From assembly GCA_022839995.1 (NCBI GenBank), contig JALHIN010000001.1, positions 1 to 64,000 of the forward strand: a DNA stretch of 64,000 nt. Direction: 5' to 3'. Made by a program: the position numbers and the translations under genes. Source of the stretch: 79-D21 sp022839995. Its GTDB lineage: Bacteria; Synergistota; Synergistia; Synergistales; 79-D21. Positions 52,541-61,220 of the stretch are shown one piece after another. Under the pieces are notes generated by a model. It saw only the letters and a list, made by a program, of their open reading frames with translations, searched no databases and was not told the origin of the DNA. The number at the start of each line of letters is the position of its first letter. Within the stretch, counting starts at the first letter, position 1.

Positions 52541-53066
52541 CGGAGTTGGCAAGGGGACGGTGAGGGCCCGCCTTTTCCAGAAAATACCAAACCTCGTCTA
52601 CTCGGTTTCCTGTACAACGAGACCTCCCCGCGAAGGGGAGACGGAGGGAATCCAATACCGTTTCCTCGACGCGGAAACGTTTCGGAATTTAGCCCAGGAT
52701 GGTCGATTTCTCGAATGGGCCAGTGTTCACGGCCACCTTTACGGAACGCTCCTGGATGACGTCGAAAGGCAACTGGAGAAAGGGAATTCGGTCGTCCTGG
52801 AAATCGACGTGCAAGGGGCGCTCCAGGTAAAGGAGAGAGTTCCTGAGTCCGTGATGATTTTTATCCTGCCCCCGAGTTTTCAGGAATTGGAAAAGCGTTT
52901 GGCTTCCCGCGGTACGGAAGCAAAGGAGGAGTTTGAAACGAGACTCCGAAACGCGTCCTCTGAAATCGCCCTTTCGAAGCGGTATGATTATGCGGTTGTA
53001 AACGACCAGGTCGAACGGGCGGCCTCTGAACTTGCAGAAATCATCAAAAAGGAAATGAACCGATAG
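52503..53066 (+). CDS. gmk: Guanylate kinase
   Basis: Converts GMP to GDP. The P-loop is LSGPSGVGKGT; TTRPPREGE and LEIDVQGA follow. 187 residues. ATG at 52503 is 5 nt after GGAGG and overlaps remA by 38 nt. Confidence 0.97.
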   Translation: MKRGRLFILSGPSGVGKGTVRARLFQKIPNLVYSVSCTTRPPREGETEGIQYRFLDAETFRNLAQDGRFLEWASVHGHLYGTLLDDVERQLEKGNSVVLEIDVQGALQVKERVPESVMIFILPPSFQELEKRLASRGTEAKEEFETRLRNASSEIALSKRYDYAVVNDQVERAASELAEIIKKEMNR

Positions 53067-53081
53067 AGGGGAGTGGATAGG

Positions 53082-53318
53082 ATGATTTTTTACGACATCG
53101 AGGAAATCATCCGTAAGCAGGGTATCGATAACAAATATCTTTTGACGGTCGCGGTTGCGGAACGAGCCAGGCAGCTCAGCGAACAAAAGGGCCGTTATCT
53201 GGTGGAAGACACGGCAAGGGAGAAATACATCTCCCTTGCACTGGAAGAAATCGCCAGCGGCAAGGTCGTTTTTCTCAAGACCGGAAAAGCCCGTGAGAAG
53301 GAAACGGAAGTGCCTTGA
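53082..53318 (+). CDS. rpoZ: RNA polymerase omega subunit
   Basis: A 78-residue assembly subunit. NKYLLTVAVAERARQL and KYISLALEEIASGKV are the omega signatures. ATG at 53082 is 8 nt after GAGGGGAG; an in-frame GTG at 53073 overlaps that site and is unlikely. Confidence 0.93.
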   Translation: MIFYDIEEIIRKQGIDNKYLLTVAVAERARQLSEQKGRYLVEDTAREKYISLALEEIASGKVVFLKTGKAREKETEVP

Positions 53319-54547
53319 GGATGGAATGGAAAAAGGGACGTCGGGTTCTTTTGGGTGTCACTGGCGGGATCGCGGCGTACAAGATTCCGGAGCTGGTCCG
53401 GCGCCTGAGGGGAGCCGGAAACGAAGTGGAAATCATCCTGACGGAATCGGCGGAGAAACTGGTAAGCCCTCTCGCACTATCGACGCTTTCAGGCCGGCGT
53501 GTCTGGCTTCAAAAAGATTTTCTCGATTTTGACAACGGCTGGAAAATTCCCCATGTCACGTTGGCGGAATGGGCGGAAGTCGTTTGCATTGCGCCCTGCA
53601 CTGCGAATATGCTTCGCAGGGCCGCCAACGGAGAGGCGGAAACGCTGCTCGGGGCAACTCTTCTGGCAACCCGTGCACCGGTGCTCCTGTGTCCCGCAAT
53701 GAACACCAACATGTGGGAACACGTGACGACCGCAAGGCATAAGGAAAACTGCCTTCGAAACGGATACCGTATTCTCGAACCGGATACAGGTTCTTTAGCC
53801 TGCGGAACCGAGGGACGCGGGCGCCTTCCCTTGATCGAGGACATCCTGGAAGAAATCTGGCGCCTCCTTTGCCCGGTCCGCGACCTCGAAGGCAAGAATG
53901 TCCTCGTCACTGCCGGACCGACCTGGGAATTTATGGATCCCGTTCGTTTCATCTCGAATCCCAGCTCGGGCAAGATGGGCTATGCCATCGCTCAAAGTGC
54001 GTGGTACAGGGGGGCGGATGTAACGATCGTTTCCGGTCCGGTTGCCATCCAGCCTCCACACGGAGTCTCGCTGGTGAAGGTCCAGAGTGCGGTCGAAATG
54101 CTGCAGGCGGTCCTGGAGAAGGCCGAGACGGCTGATTTCATCGTAAAGGCAGCGGCGGTGGGAGACTACCGTCCGAAGCACTTCTCCTCGGAAAAGATAA
54201 AGCGCAGCGGGAAAGCGGACCTCGAGGTGAAGTTCGAACAGAATCCGGACATCGCGGCCACTGTCGGCACAATGAAAAAAACCGGACAGGTCCTGGTCGG
54301 GTTTGCGGCAGAATCGCATCACCTCGAAAGGAACGCCATCGAAAAGATGAATGCGAAAAACCTCGACTATATCGTCGCGAACAGGATAACCGGTCCGGAT
54401 GGTGCCTTCGGGTCCGACCGAAACTCCATCCACGTTCTAGGCCGAAACGGAAGGAAATTGAACCTCTCCGGCTCGAAAGAGGAAGTCGCCTGGGGATTGT
54501 GGGATTTCATCCTGGAAGCGGGTTCGTTTGGTGCTCCACGAGATTGA
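53315..54547 (+). CDS. coaBC: Bifunctional phosphopantothenoylcysteine decarboxylase/synthetase
   Basis: Two steps of CoA synthesis. The CoaC half (residues 1-180) has GVTGGIAAYK, IPHVTLAEWA with the active-site histidine and CPAMNTNMW. The CoaB half has VTAGPTWEFMDPVRFISNPSSGKMG and AAVGDYRP. 410 residues. TTG at 53315 overlaps the rpoZ stop; ATG at 53321 is an alternative. Confidence 0.96.
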   Translation: MRMEWKKGRRVLLGVTGGIAAYKIPELVRRLRGAGNEVEIILTESAEKLVSPLALSTLSGRRVWLQKDFLDFDNGWKIPHVTLAEWAEVVCIAPCTANMLRRAANGEAETLLGATLLATRAPVLLCPAMNTNMWEHVTTARHKENCLRNGYRILEPDTGSLACGTEGRGRLPLIEDILEEIWRLLCPVRDLEGKNVLVTAGPTWEFMDPVRFISNPSSGKMGYAIAQSAWYRGADVTIVSGPVAIQPPHGVSLVKVQSAVEMLQAVLEKAETADFIVKAAAVGDYRPKHFSSEKIKRSGKADLEVKFEQNPDIAATVGTMKKTGQVLVGFAAESHHLERNAIEKMNAKNLDYIVANRITGPDGAFGSDRNSIHVLGRNGRKLNLSGSKEEVAWGLWDFILEAGSFGAPRD

Positions 54548-56351
54548 CGTCGTTCTCCCCTCTCCTTGGTGGACTCCTCTTACATATACCTTTGAAAGGC
54601 CGCTTCCGGAAGGCCTGCGGGTTTCCGTCCCGCTCGGAAGAGGAGTCCGAATCGGTTTCTCCTGCAAGTCGCCGGAGGGCTCGAACCCGAATTTATCCGG
54701 AATGCGCCTCCGGGGGATTTCTTCCGTCATTGACCCTGTTCCCTGCCTTAGGGAAGAACTTTGGAGAACCATCCTCTGGCTGGGAGCGACCCTTCCCTTT
54801 GGGGTGGGGCACGTCCTGAAGACGGCCTGCCCATCCGCCCTTTTCAAGGGCGCACCCGTCGAAACCGAGGAGATTCCTCCCCGGCTGCCCAAGCAAAAAG
54901 CGTCTCGTTTCTTCTGCTATTCCCCCCGGGAATCGGACCGCTACAGGAGATACGTTGAAGAGCTTGAAAAGAACGAAAAAGGCGGGCTCATCCTTTTCCC
55001 GGATCGAGATCGGCTGCAGTCTTTTTACGAGTTTCTCCCGGAAAGCCTGAGACCGTTTTCCTGTCTATGGCCGGTCGGTGGCGGAGAGAGTCTATGGGAA
55101 AGCTGGCTATCGGTTCGCCGTCATGAAAAAACGATCGTGCTCGGGACATCCGGCGCAGTCTTTTCGCCGCTTAGGGAACTTTCTCTCGTCGTTGTCGAGG
55201 AAGAAGCCGATCCTGGGCACCAGATGCCCCCCTTTCCCAGGCTCAGTGCAAGAAGCGTTGCTGCAAAACGGGCTTCATTTTCCGGGGCCTCCCTGATCCT
55301 GGGAGGCACATTCCCTTCTTCTCGTGTTTTCCTTTCTTCCGGTGTGATTGCCACCGAAACCCCCAAGGGCCGGGTTTTCTTCGTAAAACCATCCTCTTCC
55401 CGGAAAGCGGAAGGGGAAGCCGCAGGTTCTTCTCGGGAGATCCCCCTGTCCGGGAAACTTCTTGACGAAACCCGCCGCTGCCTTAAAGATGGACGAAGCG
55501 CCCTATGGCTCCTTGACCGAAAGGGGTATGCCGGCGAGCTGCACTGCCTCGAATGCGACCGAACCGTCACCTGCCGGCGCTGCGGAGGCAGGACAAGGTG
55601 GCATTTCGAGAAAAAGCGTGGGGAATGCCTCGACTGCGGGGAAGAATCTTTTTGGCCCGAGGTCTGTCCCTTTTGTCGGAGTCGCCTTCTCGAAGCACGT
55701 CAACTGGGACTCGAGTCGACGTTCCAGGCTGCACTCGATCGGTTTGGCGAAGAGAATGAGATATTCCTCCTGCCCGACTTTGCATCAATGGGGAAAAGAG
55801 CCAAAAGGGAACTTTACCGAAGAGTGGTCCACAAGGCGACGCTTTTTCTTGGAACCCGCTCTCTCCTCAGTTTGTGCAGGAACGTCGATGTCGGTCTTGT
55901 TGCCTGGCTGGACGCGGACACGTCGAACTGGAAGCCGGATTTTGGCGCGAAAGCCGAAGGGTGCCGCCTTGCCTGGGAATCGTGCTGGGTGGGCCGGAAT
56001 GCGGATACCCGCCGGATCGTCCTGCAAAGCAGGAGACCGAAACAAGGCTGGCAGATCGCCATTGAAGCGGGGTTCCAGTATTTCTGGAGAAAAGAGCTAA
56101 GGGAAAGGAAAGAATTGGACCTCCCCCCGTATTCTTTTCTCGTGGAAATTTCGCAGGACGGGGAAACGTTGGAAAAGATCAAAAACGTGATGGAAACGGA
56201 GGGGGTAGAAGTCCTCTCCGGCACTCGCGGAAACAACTCGATTCAAGTCAAGGTCCGTGATTTGGGAAAGATCCGCAATATCCTCGAGCCCTTTTTTTCC
56301 TTGAACACTACAACTGGCGAATTCCCTCGCCTTTGTGTCGACTTTGAATAA
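54528..56351 (+). CDS. priA: PriA-like primosomal protein with degenerate helicase motifs
   Basis: 607 residues with the PriA plan: N-terminal 3'-DNA-binding domain, winged helix, two helicase-like lobes and a zinc region with four Cys pairs (Cys340/343, 349/352, 367/370, 380/383). PWWTPLTYTF is a recognisable PriA start. The Walker A loop is absent: the expected place (about 129-140) reads CYSPRESDRYR. DEEH is EEEA (224-227), and motif VI has lost its arginine pattern. It should keep DNA or SSB binding but not ATP-driven unwinding. Actinobacterial PriA proteins show similar loss. It overlaps coaBC by 20 nt. Confidence 0.9.
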   Translation: MVLHEIDVVLPSPWWTPLTYTFERPLPEGLRVSVPLGRGVRIGFSCKSPEGSNPNLSGMRLRGISSVIDPVPCLREELWRTILWLGATLPFGVGHVLKTACPSALFKGAPVETEEIPPRLPKQKASRFFCYSPRESDRYRRYVEELEKNEKGGLILFPDRDRLQSFYEFLPESLRPFSCLWPVGGGESLWESWLSVRRHEKTIVLGTSGAVFSPLRELSLVVVEEEADPGHQMPPFPRLSARSVAAKRASFSGASLILGGTFPSSRVFLSSGVIATETPKGRVFFVKPSSSRKAEGEAAGSSREIPLSGKLLDETRRCLKDGRSALWLLDRKGYAGELHCLECDRTVTCRRCGGRTRWHFEKKRGECLDCGEESFWPEVCPFCRSRLLEARQLGLESTFQAALDRFGEENEIFLLPDFASMGKRAKRELYRRVVHKATLFLGTRSLLSLCRNVDVGLVAWLDADTSNWKPDFGAKAEGCRLAWESCWVGRNADTRRIVLQSRRPKQGWQIAIEAGFQYFWRKELRERKELDLPPYSFLVEISQDGETLEKIKNVMETEGVEVLSGTRGNNSIQVKVRDLGKIRNILEPFFSLNTTTGEFPRLCVDFE

Positions 56352-56366
56352 CAGGAGTGGATTCCC

Positions 56367-57677
56367 ATGGCTATCGTAACAATCGTCGGCAGGCCGAACG
56401 TGGGCAAAAGTTCCCTTTTCAACCGTTTGACCGGAACCCGCCGCGCAATCGTCGACAACATGCCCGGAGTCACCCGGGACCGCCTTTACGCGGAGGTTGA
56501 AGAAGGGGATCTTCGTTTTTACCTCGTCGATACGGGCGGATTGTTGCCGGATAGCGGGCATCCGCTCGATGAACTGATCGCTCGGCAGGTTAAGGTTGCG
56601 ATCGAGGAAAGCGACGTCATCCTTTTTGTAATAGACGGGCGGGAGGGCCCAATCGGAATCGACCGGGACATCGCCTTGCTCCTTAGAAAATCAGGGAAAC
56701 CGGTTATCGTCGCGGCGAATAAAATGGACGACCCGGTTCACGAAAACGAACTCTGGTCATCGATGGAGCTGGGGTTTGAACGGGTGGTTGGCATCAGTGC
56801 CGAGCACCGCAGGAACATCGAAGTCCTTCTTGAACACATCCGCGAACTCCTACCGGGACAAGAGCTTGAAAGCGACCGGGAAACTCTGCGGATTGCGCTG
56901 ATCGGAAGGCCGAATGTCGGTAAATCAAGCCTTCTAAACTACCTGGCAGGCGAGGAACGGGCACTGGTAAGCGACATTCCCGGTACGACCCGGGATGTGG
57001 TTGATTCGATTGTCCAGCTTGACGGACGGATGGTCCGCCTGGTCGATACGGCCGGCCTCAGGAAAAAGTCTCACGTGGATACCGCCTTGGAATTCTACTC
57101 GACTGTCCGAACCTACCAGGCGATCGACAGGGCGGACGTTTGCGTCCTCGTTATGGACGCCAGGGAAATCGCCACCGAACAGGACCAGAGAGTCGCGGGC
57201 CAGGTCATGGAACGCGGAAGGGGACTGGTCTTTTTGGCGAACAAATGGGATTTGCTGCCGAAAGCACCAAAACTGGGAGACGAAATCCGTGACCGGATCC
57301 GGGAAGGTTTCGCTTTCGCCACGCACGTCCCACTCGTGTTCGTTTCCGCCCTTACAGGCCGGGGAATCGAGAAATTGCCGCCAATCCTCTTCAAGGTTGC
57401 CGAAAACCGGAACCGCAGAATTTCCACCGGCAAATTGAACCGGCTTCTAAAAGACCTTCTTGCTTTTGAAAGGATGCCCTGCAGCCGCTCGGGAAAAGCG
57501 CTTCGGCTTTCCTATTGCACGCAGGTTTCCGTGGCTCCTCCTTCATTTGCCTTTTTCGTCAACGACCCGAAAATCGTCACGGCGTCCTTCAACCGCCATG
57601 TCGAAAAGAAATTGCGTGAATTGGAAGATTTTTCTGGTTCCCCGTTAAGAATTTTTTGGCGCGCACAGAATCCCTGA
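56367..57677 (+). CDS. der: Ribosome-assembly GTPase Der (EngA)
   Basis: Tandem GTPase needed for 50S assembly. G domain 1 has GRPNVGKSSLF and DTGGL; G domain 2 has GRPNVGKSSLL, DTAGLRKKS and NKWDLL. A C-terminal KH-like domain (KLNRLLKDLL, FFVNDPK) completes the 436 residues. ATG is preceded by AGGAG. It ends the trpS-der series; no hairpin follows in the 44 nt before the HU promoter. Confidence 0.97.
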   Translation: MAIVTIVGRPNVGKSSLFNRLTGTRRAIVDNMPGVTRDRLYAEVEEGDLRFYLVDTGGLLPDSGHPLDELIARQVKVAIEESDVILFVIDGREGPIGIDRDIALLLRKSGKPVIVAANKMDDPVHENELWSSMELGFERVVGISAEHRRNIEVLLEHIRELLPGQELESDRETLRIALIGRPNVGKSSLLNYLAGEERALVSDIPGTTRDVVDSIVQLDGRMVRLVDTAGLRKKSHVDTALEFYSTVRTYQAIDRADVCVLVMDAREIATEQDQRVAGQVMERGRGLVFLANKWDLLPKAPKLGDEIRDRIREGFAFATHVPLVFVSALTGRGIEKLPPILFKVAENRNRRISTGKLNRLLKDLLAFERMPCSRSGKALRLSYCTQVSVAPPSFAFFVNDPKIVTASFNRHVEKKLRELEDFSGSPLRIFWRAQNP

Positions 57678-57721
57678 AATGGATGGACGCTGTCTCCATC
57701 GCATTTTTTTCGATCTTCCTC

Positions 57722-57750
57722 TTGACCTCCAGGGAACAAGCTGGTAATAA
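57722..57750 (+). promoter_or_regulatory. Promoter of the HU gene
   Basis: TTGACC at 57722-57727 and TAATAA at 57745-57750 with 17 nt spacing. Confidence 0.7.
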
Positions 57751-57817
57751 TAACTTATAAAAGCTTTGTGAGGCGTCTGGTTCCGCCTCAACAATCCGTG
57801 GAGGAGGTGCTTTGGGA

Positions 57818-58096
57818 ATGACCAAGACCGACCTAGTCAGTGAGCTCGCCAAGACGACGAACATGAGCAAGAAAATGGCGGCTCATGCGGTCGACGCCCT
57901 TGTTGGCGCGATTCAGGGTGCGCTGGCAAAGGGAGAGAAGGTCCAGCTGGTGGGCTTTGGAACCTTCGAGGTGAGGGAAAGAGCGGCCCGCCAGGGGCGT
58001 AACCCCCAAAACCCGAAGAAAGTCATCAAGATTCCCGCAAAAAAGGTTCCCGTTTTCCGTGCAGGCAAGGCCCTTAAAGATCAGGTCGCAAAGTAG
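57818..58096 (+). CDS. hup: HU-family DNA-binding protein
   Basis: A 92-residue nucleoid protein. MTKTDLVSELA, VGFGTFEVRERAARQGRNPQ (the DNA-gripping arm with the proline region) and KVPVFRAGKALK are typical of HU. ATG at 57818 gives the normal start; TTG at 57812, also near AGGAGG, is possible. Monocistronic. Confidence 0.95.
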   Translation: MTKTDLVSELAKTTNMSKKMAAHAVDALVGAIQGALAKGEKVQLVGFGTFEVRERAARQGRNPQNPKKVIKIPAKKVPVFRAGKALKDQVAK

Positions 58097-58140
58097 GGGA
58101 CTACCTCCACAAGAATCGCTTTCATTCTTTAGGAAAAGGA

Positions 58141-58166
58141 AAAGGGCGGTGTTTCAACCGCCCTTT
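58141..58166. terminator. Terminator between the HU gene and convergent ksgA
   Basis: AAAGGGCGGT and ACCGCCCTTT pair around a 6-nt loop and are flanked by A-rich and T-rich sequence, so it may serve both strands. The ksgA stop codon lies in the hairpin. Confidence 0.75.
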
Positions 58167-58975
58167 CCCTTTTCGATTGAAGCTCTAAGAAGCTCCCAAT
58201 CCTCGAGAGACAGTTCCTCCGCGCGGACTTTTTCCCCGAGGGAGAGGTTCCTCAGCAAGCTTTCTGCATCGCCCCCCCTGGACCTGAGCCAGCTTCCGAG
58301 ATTGTTCCGTAGGGTCTTTCTCCGCTGGTCGAAGGCGCGCTGAAGGAGTTCCCTCCAGAGAGAATCCCTGGCCTGGTCAAAGCACCGTTTAATGTGAATC
58401 GCAACAACCGTGGAATTCACTTTCGGAGCAGGCCGGAAGGCCGAGGGGGGGACGTTGAAGAGGCATTCGACGCGTCCCATCTTTTGCAGGGTGATCCCAA
58501 GCGGAGACCGATTCTTGCCGGGTTTGCCGCAGGCAAGCCGTTCCGCTGCTTCTTTCTGTACCATGAGAATCATTTGCCGGAGCCCGATCGGAACGAGTTC
58601 TTCGAGGAGCTTCCACAAGAGCGGGGTCGTGATGTGATAGGGTAAGTTCGCAACGAGTCTCCCGGGACAGGGCGATAAGCGTTCGGCCAGCTTTATCTTC
58701 AACACGTCCCCCCAAACAAGCGTGAGGCAGGGGTCCTTCTCCAGCGGGAGGAGAAAGGGGGCCAGGCGTTGATCCATTTCTATGGCAAAAAGCCGTGCGG
58801 GCGATTGGGATAGAAGCCGTCTGGTCAAAACCCCTTTCCCGGCTCCAATCTCGAGAAGAACCTCTCCAGGCCGAATTCCGGCAGAGGCAACGATACGGTC
58901 AAGGACAACCGAATCCACGAGGAAATTCTGGCCGATCTCCGTGTTTGCCTTGAACGAAAGGGAATGCTCCTTCAT
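58154..58975 (-). CDS. ksgA: 16S rRNA dimethyladenosine transferase
   Basis: Dimethylates two adenosines in 16S helix 45. Motifs: GQNFLVD, EIGAGKGVLTRRLL (SAM), NLPYHIT (catalytic N/DPPY-type) and the C-terminal RRKTLRNNL. 273 residues. It lies downstream of tRNA-Pro on the same strand, separated by a terminator. Confidence 0.96.
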   Translation of the reverse strand: MKEHSLSFKANTEIGQNFLVDSVVLDRIVASAGIRPGEVLLEIGAGKGVLTRRLLSQSPARLFAIEMDQRLAPFLLPLEKDPCLTLVWGDVLKIKLAERLSPCPGRLVANLPYHITTPLLWKLLEELVPIGLRQMILMVQKEAAERLACGKPGKNRSPLGITLQKMGRVECLFNVPPSAFRPAPKVNSTVVAIHIKRCFDQARDSLWRELLQRAFDQRRKTLRNNLGSWLRSRGGDAESLLRNLSLGEKVRAEELSLEDWELLRASIEKGKGG

Positions 58976-58990
58976 GCGTTCACCTCAAAC

Positions 58991-59021
58991 AAAAAGCGGG
59001 AAAACCGAAGTTTTCCCGCTT
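58991..59021 (-). terminator. Terminator of tRNA-Pro
   Basis: On the minus strand, AAGCGGGAAAAC and GTTTTCCCGCTT pair around TTCG and run into T. Confidence 0.88.
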
Positions 59022-59027
59022 GAAACC

Positions 59028-59105
<78 letters not shown>

Positions 59106-59117
59106 AGAACAGCGTGT

Positions 59118-59146
59118 ATTTTAGGGCCAAACGAACGGGCGGTCAA
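59118..59146 (-). promoter_or_regulatory. Promoter of tRNA-Pro
   Basis: Minus strand TTGACC (59146-59141) and TAAAAT (59123-59118), 17 nt apart, 12 nt before the tRNA. Confidence 0.8.
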
Positions 59147-59151
59147 GACAT

Positions 59152-59179
59152 TTGCCACGAACGCGAGAACGGATAGAAT
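59152..59179 (+). promoter_or_regulatory. Promoter of trmB
   Basis: TTGCCA at 59152-59157 and TAGAAT at 59174-59179, 16 nt apart and back to back with the tRNA-Pro promoter. Confidence 0.6.
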
Positions 59180-59206
59180 GAAAGTGCGCCTTTAGGAGGG
59201 TTTCGA

Positions 59207-60172
59207 ATGTACGAATCGTTTCAGGACACCTGTTTGACCGCTCGGCAATTTTGCCTCGAAGCAGAAGGTTCCTTTTTCAAGGAATACCCGAAAAAAGTTC
59301 TGGAAATCGGCTTCGGGAACGGAGACTTCCTGGTTCATCTGGCTCAGACCCTGGGAAAGGATACTCTCGTCCTGGGGCTGGAAGTGTCAGCCGTTTGCGT
59401 CCTGAAAGCCGCCAAGCGGATTTCGTCCGGAAAGATCGGGAACGCATGCCTTGTTCTTGGCGATGCCCGAACCATCCTGGAAAAATGCGTTCCTCAGTCA
59501 AGCCTTGGACGCATTTACATGAACTTTCCCTGCCCGTGGCCGAAAAACCGACACGCATTCCGCAGGGTAACCGAAGGGAAGTTCCCCGAAAGCCTATCCA
59601 GGGTACTGATCCCGGGAGGAAAGTTTTTCCTCGTTACGGACGAGGAATGGTATGCGATGCAGGCCCGGGAAAGACTCTCCAGGGAGCCCAACCTGGAACT
59701 TCTTTCCCTTGAGGTCGACCCGCCGCTGGAGTTGACGACCAAATACGCTTCAAAATGGAAAGCCATGGGGAAAAATATCTACCGTCTCACGATCCAGAAA
59801 AAAAGCGGGACCGGGTGCTTTCGAGACTCCCAACCCAAGAAACCGGAGGAAATCATGTCCATGCACTTGAAGCTGCCCATCATCGACCCAAGGCAAGCCA
59901 GGCAACGAACCGAAGAACTGATCGGTGCGACCGGAGCCGAGGAGGCTTTTCATTGGTCCTTCAAGGCACTGTATTGGTCTTCAGACGGACACGCCCTCCT
60001 CAAGACCATCACTTCCGATGAGGGTTTCGAACAGACTTTCTTTTTCCGGCTTGTTTTTCTGGAGAGAGAGTGTCTCGTCAAACTGGAAGATGCGGGGGCC
60101 CCACTGCATACTCCGGCAGTTCGTCTCGCCATGGAAGCGGTCGGAAGGCATCTTTCGTCTGTGCCGTGCTAG
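59207..60172 (+). CDS. trmB: tRNA (guanine-N7)-methyltransferase-like protein with C-terminal extension
   Basis: SAM-dependent enzyme expected to make m7G46. VLEIGFGNGDFLVHL is the SAM motif, and PWPKNRH and LVTDEEWYA are TrmB-specific. Two oddities: the family motif FPDPW reads FPCPW, replacing an aspartate implicated in catalysis by Cys109. A C-terminal extension of about 115 residues follows the methyltransferase core. Extended TrmB proteins occur in some thermophiles. ATG follows AGGAGGG by 7 nt. Confidence 0.88.
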   Translation: MYESFQDTCLTARQFCLEAEGSFFKEYPKKVLEIGFGNGDFLVHLAQTLGKDTLVLGLEVSAVCVLKAAKRISSGKIGNACLVLGDARTILEKCVPQSSLGRIYMNFPCPWPKNRHAFRRVTEGKFPESLSRVLIPGGKFFLVTDEEWYAMQARERLSREPNLELLSLEVDPPLELTTKYASKWKAMGKNIYRLTIQKKSGTGCFRDSQPKKPEEIMSMHLKLPIIDPRQARQRTEELIGATGAEEAFHWSFKALYWSSDGHALLKTITSDEGFEQTFFFRLVFLERECLVKLEDAGAPLHTPAVRLAMEAVGRHLSSVPC

Positions 60173-60198
60173 GGCCGTCAAGCCCAGTGGGAAGATCC

Positions 60199-60720
60199 AT
60201 GATGAACCCGGTTCGTCCGACTTCCGCCAAGCTTCTGCAGAATTTGTTCAACCTTCTCGGTGAACCGGCCACCGGCCCCTTTCTTGACCTGTTCTCGGGG
60301 ACCGGCCGTGTTGCCCTGGAAGCCGGCAGGCGCGGGTACAACCCGGTCGTCGCTGTCGAAAAGGAGCGTGTCGCCTGCAGGGAATTGAGGGAGCGCTACA
60401 GGAGCAGGGAAACCGATTTTCAGCTCGAGGTCCTTTGCATGGATGTCAGGAGGGCAATGACGCTGCTTTGGAAACACGGCCATTCTTTTCATGTGATTTT
60501 TGCCGATCCGCCCTACGATAACGGATGGGTGGAGGAAATGGCGGTCGGATGCGCCTTTACCTGGATGAAGCTTCTCCAGGATGGTGGGGTTTTCGTTCTC
60601 GAACATTCATCGAGGGAAAATCTTCCAGGTTCCGTGAAAGATTCCGACTGGACAACGCGCCAATACGGGGATAGCTGCCTATCCTTCTTCAAAATGGGCC
60701 GAAGGAGTGAAGCTCGATGA
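60199..60720 (+). CDS. rsmD: RsmD-family 16S rRNA methyltransferase
   Basis: Expected to methylate G966 of 16S rRNA. RPTSAKLLQNLFNLLG, DLFSGTGRVALEAGRRG (SAM) and the catalytic FADPPYDNG are clear. The protein begins only a few residues before RPTS, so the N-terminal strand-rich segment (about 20-25 residues) of typical RsmD is missing. No better start with a Shine-Dalgarno exists upstream. 173 residues; overlaps coaD by 4 nt. Confidence 0.9.
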   Translation: MMNPVRPTSAKLLQNLFNLLGEPATGPFLDLFSGTGRVALEAGRRGYNPVVAVEKERVACRELRERYRSRETDFQLEVLCMDVRRAMTLLWKHGHSFHVIFADPPYDNGWVEEMAVGCAFTWMKLLQDGGVFVLEHSSRENLPGSVKDSDWTTRQYGDSCLSFFKMGRRSEAR

Positions 60721-61220
60721 TCAGAGCCGTCTACCCGGGTTCGTTCGATCCGATCACAAATGGTCACATCTATATCGCAGAGAGAGCTTCCTCTCTTTTT
60801 GACGAACTGGTTGTCGCGGTCCTGCACAACCCCCAGAAACGAGCCACTTTCAGCGTAGATGAAAGGCAGGCCATGGCGAGAGAAGCGACCAGCCACCTTC
60901 CGAACGTCCGCGTAAAGTTCTTTGAAGGGCTTCTTGTCGACTTCATGCGGAAGGAACAAAGCCGGATCATCATCCGGGGACTGAGGGCGCTTTCAGACTT
61001 CGAATACGAGTTCCAGCTCGCGCTGATGAACCGCCAGCTCGCACCGGAAATCGAAACTCTCTTCATCGTTACGGACGCACAATATTCCTATCTTTCAAGC
61101 CGGGCGATCAAGGAGGTCTTCCATTTCGGCGGTTCCGTGCAAGGGATGGTTCCTCCTGGAGTTTTCCGCAGGCTCAGGGAGCGTTTCCCTCCGAGGAACA
61201 GCTTCAAGGAACAAGGATAG
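60717..61220 (+). CDS. coaD: Phosphopantetheine adenylyltransferase
   Basis: Makes dephospho-CoA. PGSFDPITNGH holds the TxGH nucleotidyl motif, and RGLRALSDFEYEF and YLSSRAIKEV are typical. 167 residues. The rsmD-coaD pairing is common. Its 3' end overlaps the convergent tmcAL gene by 17 nt. Confidence 0.97.
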   Translation: MIRAVYPGSFDPITNGHIYIAERASSLFDELVVAVLHNPQKRATFSVDERQAMAREATSHLPNVRVKFFEGLLVDFMRKEQSRIIIRGLRALSDFEYEFQLALMNRQLAPEIETLFIVTDAQYSYLSSRAIKEVFHFGGSVQGMVPPGVFRRLRERFPPRNSFKEQG

